In this document: one piece after another, positions 46,745-56,875 of the stretch
How positions within the stretch are numbered: position 1 is the stretch's first letter
Layout: every line of letters starts with the position of its first letter
Assembly: GCF_000687475.1 (NCBI RefSeq)
Contig: NC_057316.1
Location: 7,254,001-7,318,000 of the forward strand
Source: Ustilaginoidea virens
Lineage: Eukaryota; Ascomycota; Sordariomycetes; Hypocreales; Clavicipitaceae
DNA: 64,000 bases
Direction of reading: 5' to 3'
The notes under the pieces: generated by a model
What the model was told of the DNA's origin: nothing
Databases searched by the model: none
The model's input: only the letters and a program-made list of their open reading frames with translations
Program-made: the position numbers and the translations under genes

Positions 46745-47028
46745 TAACTTAACTGACATGACCAATACAGAGATACGCTAACAAGTAGTAGTGGTTCCTT
46801 AAGTCTATGGTAGCTACTAGACTATAAGTACCTTTTTATATCTCTTTCTATATGAAGAGACTTATTTTACTTTTTTTCTAGGTGCCTTTGCCTAAGAACC
46901 TAATAAAAAAGTGAAAAAAAGTACTTTTATATATATCTTTCTATATAAAGTGACCAGCCCTATTTATCTCTAATAAACTAATTATATTAAGTATATAGAC
47001 TACAGCAATGGTCAGGTCAGTTAAGTTA
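46745..47028. mobile_element. MITE-like element, 284 bp, Tc1/mariner-type ends
   Basis: The left end TAACTTAACTGACATGACCA (46745-46764) is matched by the reverse complement of 47009-47028 with one mismatch. Both outer ends are TA, consistent with a TA target duplication flanking 18-base inverted repeats, as for Tc1/mariner/pogo elements. The interior is very AT-rich with a duplicated TTTTATAT-CT-TTCTATAT segment and no coding capacity. It fits a non-autonomous miniature element; a related transposase would have to be elsewhere. Confidence 0.7.
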
Positions 47029-48269
47029 TTCACTCTGTTCACGGGCCCCGTAACCAGACGAACAACTCCCGTATAGAGAGGGTCAATGACCAGGATCGGG
47101 GCGTCGCTAAGCCATAAAGAAAAAGCTTCGGCAAGTTCGGATCCTCAAAATGGACGAGGCCGACGACGGCACTAAGACATGACGACAAGGGGGACTAACT
47201 AACTAGTGTTTCCGCAGATCCTGGCCTCAGCAATCACAGCGCAAAGGTTGCTGCAGGCATCTCGGCTTCTTCTGCCCCGTGGTCGCGCACTGCCAGTCCG
47301 GTCAAGGAGCCGTTAAAACATGCGCGTAGAATAATAGCTTTCGGGCCGATTCCGCGACTTCGCATCCGGCGACGAAGTAGAAACGTGCCCGCAAATACAC
47401 GGCGCAGCAGGGCCTCATCTCCCTGGCTGGCGGCGCAACGCGGACGGAGGCGACCCAGGCGTCGAGCTGGCGCCAGCCGCCGCCGTTAGCGCACAAGGCC
47501 GCTCAAGCCGTCGCTAAAGGCCGTGCCGCGGTATGGAGACGGGGTCGACGCTTGACGTCATAGCCGCCACTAGGCTGGACCAGCTGGGCACAGCTGAAAA
47601 AAAGAAAAAAAAAAAAAGCAAAAAAAACACAAAGCCCTCCAGTGCGCACTCGGGAAGTTCGTTTCGCCGGTGCCGGGATCACCCAGCCAGAGGGCGCATC
47701 GACAAACTCGCGCCCTTTGGGCTAGCTAGCCGGGACGATGGCGGAGCCGGCACGCGGGCACAGCCAGTTTTTTTGCTATTGTTATTAAATACGCGCGGGA
47801 ATACGAGACGCGCCCTCGCCTTTCTTCGCCGGGCGAACAAATTTCCACAAATACGAGCCAGGGCAACGTGGGCCGCGAGCCCGGGAAAAAAAGGGGGGGC
47901 GGCCCCTTGGCGGCCGCCCCTATCTAGCAACGCCTAAAGCAGCACAACGGGCAACGGGGCCTCGACGGATGATCGGGCTGGGGGAGTTTCTTCTTCCACA
48001 GGGTGGGACGGGGACGCTCCAGGTCTTGGGGACGAACGAACCAAGGCTTGGCGCTACGCTGCCTCCACCTACATTTTGGCGGGAATTCGAATACGAAATC
48101 GGCCACAATTGCCCAACCCCGGCCAAGCTCCATGCCACGAGAATCCCGGCCAATGTCTAAGCGTCGCGGGATCGCCTTGGTTTTTTTTTTTTTGCCTCCT
48201 TTTTTTTTTCTTTTTTTTTCTGCCCCCCTCCAACCCCCGGGCTGGCCAGCAACGGCTGGTTCGCTGCGG
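47029..48269. other. Intergenic, no gene recognised
   Basis: GC-rich from about 47200, with A and T runs (47598-47630; 48181-48220). Open frames are basic and low in complexity. The right end is the promoter region of the wall-protein gene. Confidence 0.45.
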
Positions 48270-48278
48270 TATAAGAAG
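48270..48278 (+). promoter_or_regulatory. Possible TATA element of the wall-protein gene
   Basis: TATAAGAAG about 190 bp upstream of the ATG at 48465, followed by a CT-rich stretch (48345-48410) typical of strongly expressed fungal genes. Confidence 0.4.
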
Positions 48279-48464
48279 AGCGGCTGCATCGTGTCCTTCC
48301 GAGATTCAGAAGCCTCATCCTCATCCTCACAACAGTTTCTCTTGCTTGATTTTGCATCCTTTTTGCCTTTTTCGTACCCCCGACCTCTCGTTCTCTCGTT
48401 TCGAACTTGATTTCTGCAAGCAAAAAAAAAAAAGCGTCCTTCGTTCTCCGCCACATCAAGCAAG

Positions 48465-49385
48465 ATGAACTCTGTCAAAGCAGTCATCCTCGGCTCGGCC
48501 GTCGCCAGCGCTTCCGCCTTTGTTGGCCGCGGCATGAACATCACGACGACTCCTACCGTCCCCGGCACCGTCTGGACCACCGAGGTTGTCACCGCCCTTA
48601 CCACCTACTGCCCCGAGGCTGGCGTCGTCACCGTCGGCAACAAGACCTACACCGTCACCGAAGCCACCACCCTGACCATCACCGACTGCCCCTGCACCGT
48701 CCACAAGCCCGTTCCCACCGGCACCCCAGACTGCCCCAAGAAGTGCAGCGACGAGTGGACCGCCTGCAGGGTGAAGCCAGGTGCCAACATGGCCTCGTGC
48801 GCCAGCGACTACGCCAACTGCGTCGGCTTCGTGCCCACCAACTCCGCGGGCGCCGTCACCACCGCCACCACCTGCGCCTCCGGCCCCGCTCCCACCGGCC
48901 CCGCTCCCACCGGCACCACCCCTGACCAGGACTGCCCTGCCAAGTGCCTGGCCGCCATGAACGACTGCAAGAGCAAGCCCGGCGCCAACATGTCCTTCTG
49001 CACCTCCGAGTACGTCAAGTGCGTCGGCTTCATGCCCACTGCCCCCAACGGCGCCGTCGGCATCGCCACCGTCTGCTCCGGCCCCGCGCCCACCGGTCCT
49101 GCTCCCACTGGCGCCAGCCCCCCTGCCCAGGATTGCGCTGCCAAGTGCCTGTCCGCCATGAACGACTGCAAGAGCAAGCCCGGTGCCAACATGTCCTTCT
49201 GCACCTCCGAGTACGTCAAGTGCGTCGGCTTCATGCCCACTGCCCCCAACGGCGCCGTCGGCATCGCCACCGCCTGCGCCACCGCCACCCCCACCACTAC
49301 CGGCCCTCCCGTCGTCACTGCCGCGGCCGGACGCGCTGTTCCTGGCGTGGCTCTGCTTGCCCTGGGTGCCGTCGCCCTTCTGTAA
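48465..49385 (+). CDS. GPI-anchored cell-wall protein with three six-cysteine repeats (306 aa)
   Basis: Single exon. Residues 1-19 form a signal peptide ([18 protein letters not shown]). Residues 25-85 are Thr/Val-rich ([18 protein letters not shown]), like the opening of fungal SED1/CCG-6-type wall proteins. Three repeats follow at about 89-137, 156-204 and 223-271. All have exactly C-x3-C-x6-C-x10-C-x6-C-x17-C, joined by [11 protein letters not shown] linkers. Repeats 2 and 3 carry an NMS sequon, and their DNA is almost identical with a 201-bp period. The C-terminus ([20 protein letters not shown]) is a GPI attachment signal. The protein should be displayed on the cell wall; repeat function is unknown. 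This is not a CFEM domain (spacing differs). Confidence 0.88.
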   Translation: MNSVKAVILGSAVASASAFVGRGMNITTTPTVPGTVWTTEVVTALTTYCPEAGVVTVGNKTYTVTEATTLTITDCPCTVHKPVPTGTPDCPKKCSDEWTACRVKPGANMASCASDYANCVGFVPTNSAGAVTTATTCASGPAPTGPAPTGTTPDQDCPAKCLAAMNDCKSKPGANMSFCTSEYVKCVGFMPTAPNGAVGIATVCSGPAPTGPAPTGASPPAQDCAAKCLSAMNDCKSKPGANMSFCTSEYVKCVGFMPTAPNGAVGIATACATATPTTTGPPVVTAAAGRAVPGVALLALGAVALL

Positions 49386-50539
49386 AGTCACGAGACTGGG
49401 ATGAGATTACGGAAACTTTGTTATTTTTCTTCGCCGGCAGCAATTAGCATATAGAGGTTAGCATTAATGTTTATTCAAAAACGTTTTCCTTCGTCAGGGC
49501 TACATGTCTGGTTTGGCAACTTTTGCGTGAATTGTTCAATAATTTGTGTGGACTGCACCCTGTTTGGTTTTGCAGTGGGGGGTGCGTCAGCATTTCGTCG
49601 GATTGTTTCGAGACAGAGCGTTGCTGTATATCAAATCACCGAGTCGAGTCAATGCGTTAACTAGTCCCTCGTATGCAATCAATAGCCCCCGTTGCCTTCT
49701 GTTCCTTCCCGCGCCGCGTACCCGGTTTTAGTGTGAGTCGTAAGGGGCTAAGCCCCCGGCCTAGTAAGCCCGTTCCCAGCCAGTCATTACGCGCCCAGAA
49801 TGAGCCAGGCACCCCTACTTACGTGTCATTACTTCATGTTTCATGCCAAGCACTTCAGGAAGCTGAGCCACGGGAGCAAAATCATGCCAACCAGTATCCA
49901 CCCACGCCAGAAGTTAGTGTAGTGGCCCAAGCGACACGGAGCATCGGCCTCATCTCCGCAAAGAACGCGATGCCGAGTATGGCCTGCCTCACGAACCATG
50001 CAGACGGGGCGTCATCACAAGCCTCTTCCCAAACAGGTCACATTTCGCCTGAGTGATGGGCATGTGACGTTGGATGGAGGACTTTGAGCCTGATTAACGT
50101 GTCCTCTCTGCCGCGAGGCGCGAGGGCTGGGATTCCAAAGCACCATGTTCGCCAACTCGTTCAAGTTGCAAGCACTGGCCCCTCCGTGTAATCGACTTCT
50201 CTGGATGCTTGACCCGACGTCTACCAAGTATAACCTACTGTGAAAAACTTGCCCGAAACGTTGACCGAGCCCCGAGTTTCAGGAACATCCCCTTCAAGCA
50301 AGCCACCCAACTGCTTTGCCAAAACGGAGCTCAGATAATGGAGAGCTGGAGAAGGGTAGCGTTCAACGGCAGACTTTGACACAAACTACAAGGAAAATAT
50401 ATGCCTGAGAGTTTCATAAAACTGCCATTTCCACCAACACATATCACTACACGGCGCTACTCTGATGAACCTGCAAATGACACTCAACAACCCTAAAACT
50501 TGTTTGGTCGACTTGGTGACATTTGAGCAGCGTAGTGAA
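49386..50539. other. Intergenic, no gene recognised
   Basis: No supported gene; a small hairpin GGGGCTAAGCCCC lies near 49745. Confidence 0.5.
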
Positions 50540-53215
50540 TTAACAGCCTCCTCCTCCTCCGCAACCACCGCCACCGCCTCCTCCACAACCTCCTCCTCCT
50601 CCTCCTCCTCCTCCTCCTCCCCCTTCTCCACCACCACCACCACCTGCGCAACCTCCGCCTGCAACTATTGCGCAGATAGCCCCCGAAGTGCCGTCAGCCT
50701 TGGAAAAAGAAAAAGTTAGCATCGTGTGTATCCATTCATGCATTGGGACGACAAAAACACATACAGCACTACCGCCTCCGCTGCCACAGGCACCTGCTGC
50801 GATACCCCCTCCACAACTTCCAGCAGCACAAGCTCCCCATTCTCCTACATGACTATAGCACGGATCCGACCCGTAGTACATGCCGGGAGAAATGTAGATT
50901 GGAAACATGGCCGGTGAGTACACTGGAGAAAAAAAACGTCAGCTCATATGCGGAGGTGAATCTGTCTCCCTCAGTCAGACTTTCCATACTAAAGTAAGCG
51001 TAGCCCCAGTGATTGTAGTACTCATCACGCGGCGGAAGCTTTCGGCCCTTCCTCGCCGCCCTTTTCTGGGCCTTGTGGTAGTTTTGATTCAGCCGGGCCT
51101 CTTGTGTGGCGCGTATGGCGGAAAGTACACTTTGGCCTCGCTCGTCAGCACATCTCACAGCGTTGTGGGCTGATATATGCGCCGACTTGTCGGGGGGGCA
51201 GAGGTTTGCTTGGCCGGACTGATAAAACTTGTCAATATGCTTGCTTCCCTTTGATGACCCGAACAATGAAGCTATGGACGAGGTGTGGGATGCTCGGATT
51301 GCTGGGGACACAAGTCAGTCAGTCAAATGCTCTGGAAGGCAAGGAAACAAGCCGGGATAGGCAAGCAAGTCTCTCTCACATTCACAGTACCAGCAAGTGC
51401 ATTCGCTGTACAGCTCATGAAACTCCTCTTGGTACGTTTTTGAAGTCCATTGAAAAGCGTCATTCAGTTTCGTCTCCTCAATCTTATCATCGTGGTCGAT
51501 GAATTTGTTCGTCAACGACGTGGTGTATGAGTAATACGACGGCGGGATAAGCTGGTGCGAGTGCCAGGCCAAATCCACGTCCAATGTCGGAACTGCAATC
51601 TTGGTCGGGTGCCTCTGCATGAGCCGCAAAAAGTTGATGTATTTCTTGTTCAGGCGGTTCATTGTATCTCTAAGAGAGGGACTGTGCAGCCAGTCCAGCT
51701 TGACCATCTTGTCGATAAAGACACCTTGTCGCATCACGGCTCCGCATAGGTCGAGCGCAAAGGGCGAAAAGTTTTCCCAGTACCCGCTCATCATCTTTCG
51801 GATGCAGGTTTTGGCTTTGGGGGCCATGGTGTATCGTGCACCCCATCGGTAGGTGTGCCCATTGATGCGGTTTATACGTGCAGGATCCCTGACGACATCC
51901 TCGACCATCTTCTTGACGGAGTTCATGGTGGGGTTTTTGTGGGCGTTGAAGATTTCCTGGATCTGAATACGCAGATCAAGCTTCAGCATGCGGTTTGGGA
52001 AAGTTCTCGGGTAGGAATATCCTTCCCCCCCTGTTGGAACGACTTCAGGCATCCCGCTTATGGGGTCGAGTACTGTACCAGGCATGGGTGCAGATCGACT
52101 GAGTAGTAAAGCGGCGTCTTGTACGAATTTACGGGCAGAAAGAGCTTCTTTGCAAATGTTGTTTTTACATGCCACGCAAAGGTAGCTCAAGCTGCCGTCT
52201 CCATAACCAATCCCAGTGAGGTCAGTTGGACTATATGTAACAAGATGTTAGTAACTGGCTACGGGTGACTTTGGGAGGCCACTCATGTAAAGCCCGACAT
52301 ACCCATCCAACGGACAACTTTCTTCGAGCTTGCTGCAGGTCGTCCACGGAATATGATTAGGCGCACGGCAATAAGGACAGTGGATACTCTTGGTCATGGG
52401 ATCGTCCGTGTTCTCCCAGCTACGTCCGGTAGCCTGCGTCCACCGCTGCTTGGCAGATGTCGATACGTTGTAATCGAACTGTGTGTCGATGGCGGCGTTG
52501 ACAAGATGCCACGGCATGCCGCGTTCCCAAAGTCCCTTAAGGCTAGCTCTCATGGTATCTTCCAGAAAAGCTCGAGGATTCAGCATGTGGGAGTGAAAAA
52601 CCATCAATACGTCTGAGAGTGTTAGTCTTGTACACGTACAACTTCAAAGTCCAACGTCAGACTATGAAACATACCCAAAGGGGGTAGTGCGAATTCGCTC
52701 GACCCTTTTGCGTTCTCCGAAATGACGGGAAAGCCAGCATATAGAGGCGCGCTCGGATCCGACATGATATCTTCGGTCAGCGCATTCCAGCCTTGCAAGC
52801 TCTTCCACCAAGCTTCATATCGATCAACAGCTCGGGCTACGAAAAGGGCCCATCTCTTTTCGCGAATCTTGCTCAGGGCGAATTTGATTTTTTCAGTTTC
52901 CTCAAGCTCGCGAGGGTGGTCGACGTAGGTGTTTACCAAATGCGCTATATCTACGCCGTTGGTAGCACGACTATCGTACAAGTCGAAAAGACCATCAGTG
53001 TAGCCTACGTCTTCTTTCATCGCATGAAGCGCATGGAGGAGTTTCAAGTGTGCGATACAGACATCTGGGTCAAGCTTTCCGTCGCTAATATGCTCGCTTA
53101 TGGAGAGGTTGTTGAATGCTTCTGTGGCATCCATGTCCGGTGCTTGAGAAGGGTTTGCAGTGCCGTGGCTCGAGTATGCGGGTGGCGATGAGCCAATGCT
53201 GCCGTTGCTTGTCAT
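50540..53215 (-). CDS. DUF1399 (GRDP-like) protein with Gly/Cys-rich tail (776 aa)
   Basis: Six exons on the minus strand: 53215-52675, 52612-52303, 52230-51380, 51301-50990, 50922-50765 and 50698-50540. All junctions are GT-AG and phases close to 777 codons. The DUF1399 region spans roughly residues 40-570. It includes IAHLKLLHALHAMKEDVG, RWALFVARAVDRYEAWW, VFHSHMLNPRAFLED, a CPYCRAPN finger-like pair, VDLAWHSHQL and CTCWYCE. After a basic, Arg/Lys-rich stretch in exon 4, the C-terminus turns into Gly/Cys repeats (SCGGGIAAGACGSGGG and long G runs broken by C). DUF1399 is shared with plant glycine-rich domain proteins of uncertain biochemical role. There is no signal peptide, so a cytosolic location is likely. 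Confidence 0.88.
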
Positions 53216-55374
53216 GATGCACAAGATTTGAAGTGCGAGGCGTCAAGAGAAGCTGCCATGTCGCGCTTGCTGCGTTTGTCGCGGAGACGATCAAGTATTA
53301 TTTAAAGGCTCAAGCCAGACCACGGCAGCACAGCAGTAATGTGTGTGTGACCTCTTCCACTGAAGCAAACAATGGCCTGGGTGGGGTTCAAAAGTTATTT
53401 GCGGCTGAGAGGCAAACAGGCAACGTTGGCGACGAGGCTAACTGGCAAGAATGAGGTATATCTGCAGTAAGTGACTTGGATGCAAAGGTAATGTGAGGGT
53501 GGTTTCGCGGCAGCTGGTGAGTCGCGACATGACGGCGGTTATGACCTTTGAACGCAGGCGAATGCGGGCGAATGCAGGCGAATGCATGCAGCAGTGACGA
53601 CCGACACGCGAGTCTGAAGGTGCTAGGGAGGAAAGCAGCCTGCAGATATGCCTTACGAAACGTAACACTCGCAGGCTACCTACACGCAGGTACCTAGATT
53701 TCCTGTGGCCTAAAATAGAGTAATTCCAGATGACGTCTGCTGCAGAGCTAATTTGTACGGAGGGTATCATCAGTGACGCTATCAACACCCCTGGCGGTCT
53801 CGGAACTGCAAAATCGCCCGACAAGCTAAGCAAGGCGAGTTCTGCCTTGTCGGGCGCATTGCTGCGATGTACCGTAATTGGTCCTAACTTGGCAACGATT
53901 GTCAACAAAACATTAAAAAGTCAAATTCAAGGCATTACTGAAAGCTCGACAACGGTTTCGACATGCTCGATAACATCAAATGACATCGGGACCTGACCCT
54001 GATAAAACTTGATGAGGCTCCTCAGGTCCGTCATGCCAACCCAACCAGCTGGCGAGGAAAGCGGGTCGGTACGAAAGAGTCTGCGCACGGTCCACAGAGA
54101 TGGGACACCGCACTGTCGCACTGTGGCCGGACAGTCACTAAAGGTGCCAAACTCAGCCCGGTCATAGTGTTTGCGCAGCCTCAAAGCATGAAATTATTGG
54201 CCTCCTTCAGCCGTCGCCACATCGACACATCCATCAGGTCCGTCAGGTCGCTCAGGTCCATCACGCATCGCATCATCCATCCTTTTTTCTTGGGATGACC
54301 AGCCTTTCACTGCTTTGATTTGCAGTTTCGCGACACGCCAGCACAACCTAGGCGTCATGACAGGCAATGGCTGGACGGCGCCGACTTTTGACCCAATCAG
54401 GATCCTTGAAGCCCTAGCCTCAGCCCTGCAAAGGGTTGCTGGCCCCTGCACCGCCCGCGCTCAACTACCCTTCTCGACAACTCGACGTGATTCCTTCCCA
54501 TGGCTTTCCTACAAATGACAAGAGTAGGCCACAAGGTTTATTTCTGCACGCCTTGATGGTACTAGCATCGCGAAACCGACTCGTCGTCGGGGCTCCGAGC
54601 ATGCTTTTCTCAACCTCTTGCTCGCCTTCATCCCCGTCCTGCTCTTCGCCTTTGACCATCTGCGTCATTACGCCTTGGACGGCTGCGTACGAGCTCGCTC
54701 TTCATTGCACCTCGAACCTCCAAGACGTGGCGCTCCGTGTTGGACTCTTGGCTCATTTTTTTTTACGCGAAGCATTGCCACTAGTGCGGAGAGCCCGCCG
54801 TCGACTTTGAAAGGAATAATGGGCCCCTAGTGTGAGCCCATTCCTCCAAAGGGGGCGGTGTTTATTATTATGTGACACGTAATTCGGCGCATTAGCAGCG
54901 GAGGCACGAGACTAGACTTTATTACTGGACTGGATGAACCCGCGCCGGCGCAGTCTTGTGTCTCGTTTATGATGTTCTTCTACCGCTCGTTTATTATCGA
55001 CTTGCATGTTGCGCCGAGCATCGTGAGCCCTCGTCGTTTCTCGTACTGCTGCTGCTGTGCTTTTCTTTCTTTCTTTCTTTCTTTTTTTTTTCTTTTCCCC
55101 CTTTCTTTTCTTTCTCCTCTTGCTTCTTACTTTTTTTTTTCTTTTTTCTTTTTTAAAATAAAGACTCAACAGCGAGCGAGCTTGAGTTTTCGATTCAACT
55201 CTTGCAGAGTCGAATCACCGAATTGCTATCGATCAGCAACAGTCGTTCGAGGAGTTGCTCCGTACTCTACGATACTGTGATTATTTGCCTCTGCTTGCTT
55301 CAACATTGCCATCTGTTGCTCGCTTGCCATACATCCATCGATTGCTTTCTCGCCATCGGCGGGGGGTTCAAATC
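53216..55374. other. Intergenic, no gene recognised
   Basis: Includes a short GCAGGCGAAT repeat (about 53557-53588) and a T/C-rich tract (about 55060-55156). Open frames at 53438-53908 (minus) and 53730-53996 (plus) overlap and are not recognised. The right 180 bp is the leader of the GH5 gene. Confidence 0.45.
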
Positions 55375-56875
55375 ATGCATGCCCAATCAGTTCTCGCTGG
55401 TCTTTTGGCCGCGTTCCCCCGAGTAATGGGCATGAAATACCTGGTAGGTTCTTGAATACCGCTGCATCTGCCCACGATCGCTGCTTCAGTCAGCTGATAC
55501 CCGGCAAGGGGGTGGCCATGGCAGGAATTGACTTTGGGTGCGACATTGACGTAAGTATCCCACGGTCATGTCTATTCTCACCGTCCGCACACATGTTCAT
55601 GAACCATCTGTTGCATTTAGGGTTCTTGCCCAACGAAAAACGTCAAAATACCGCTCCTCTCGTTTGGCGGGCCGGACTCAGCCGGCCAAATGAGACACTT
55701 TGTTCTGGACGACGGCATGAACACATTCCGGCTGTGTAAGTTGCTCAACGAGCTAGCGCCCATTTCAGCGCCGAGATCATCGTGCAGCGCTCTAACGCAT
55801 CCGCCGCTTCCATAGCAATGACGTGGCAGTACATCACAGCCGGACAAGTGGCAGGAGGTCTCGACAAGGAGAACTGGGGGAATTTCGCAAAGCTGGTTCA
55901 AGCGTGCCTAGACACCGGGGCGTATTGCATGCTGGACCTTCACAACTTTGCGCGGTACAACGGAATCATCGGACAAGGCGGACCCAGCAACGACGTCTTT
56001 GCCGGCCTCTGGAGACAGATCGCGACGTATTACGCTACGGAGGACAGGATCATTTTTGGGTTGATGAACGAACCACACGACCTGGACATTAAGTTCTGGG
56101 CCCAGAGCTGCCAAGCTGCCGTCACGGCCATCCGAAACGCCGGCGCTACTTCGCAAATCATCCTGCTGCCCGGGACAAACTTTGCCAGCGCGGAAACGTT
56201 CGTATCCACCGGCAGCGCGGAAGCTCTCGCCGCCATCACCAACCCGGACGGATCGACCGACAACCTGATGCTCGACCTGCACAAGTATCTCGACATCAAC
56301 AACTCGGGCTCGCACAGCGAGTGCACCACCAACAACGTGGCCGGCTTCAAGACCATCTCCGACTGGTTGAGGAAGAACAACCGGCTGGCCATGGTTTCCG
56401 AAACAGGCGCATCCATGGATCCGTCGGTACGTTTGCCTGATTGGCGAAAAATAGAACGCACCGGTTGTGCTCTCGCGCATGCTAACCTGCAAAGTGTATG
56501 ACCAAATTCTGCGAGCAAAACGAGTTCATCGCCAAAAACGACGACGTCATTGTCGGTTTCGTCGGCTGGGGCGCAGGCGGCTTTGACAACACCTACATCC
56601 TCACACTGGCGCCCGAGTGGACGGGCGACGGCTGGACAGACAACAAGCTGATGAAGCAGTGCATCCTTGCGCCGTTTGGCAAAGCTACGATATCCGCTTC
56701 TCCCGCCGGCAACACGAATGCACCCGCCGTGCCGCAATCCGAACCCGCTGGGACGACCAACAACAACAGCAAACAAGGTGCGGCGCCCAAGAAGGATAAT
56801 GGTGCCGGCCGAGCTGCAATCTCTGGACTCGGTGTTCTATTAGCGAGCATGGCGGCCATGATTTTGTTGCATTAG
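55375..56875 (+). CDS. GH5 endoglucanase (EG-II type) with predicted GPI tail (410 aa)
   Basis: Five exons: 55375-55443, 55494-55550, 55621-55735, 55816-56426 and 56495-56875; the exon 2 start is the least certain. Exon 1 encodes a hydrophobic leader (MHAQSVLAGLLAAFPRVMG). The mature part follows Trichoderma EG-II: AGIDFGCDIDG, GQMRHFVLDDGMNTFRL, WQYI, AYCMLDLHNFARYNG, IIGQGGPSND, FGLMNEPHD (E166, acid/base), NPDGSTDNLMLDLHKYLD, SECTTNN, MVSETGA (E276, nucleophile) and VGWGAGGFDNTY. It should cleave internal beta-1,4-glucan bonds outside the cell. There is no CBM1 module. Instead an Ala/Pro/Asn/Lys linker leads to a hydrophobic end (ISGLGVLLASMAAMILL), predicting a GPI anchor at the wall or membrane. 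Confidence 0.9.

Noticed and set aside
48456..49391. Gly/Ala-rich minus-strand open frame opposite the wall protein
   Set aside because: It exists only because the plus-strand gene is repetitive and GC-rich; the plus strand has the signal peptide, Cys spacing and GPI tail.
55360..55385. T-loop-like GGGTTCAAATC suggesting a tRNA
   Set aside because: No matching acceptor stem or A-box at the right distance; it lies at the GH5 start.
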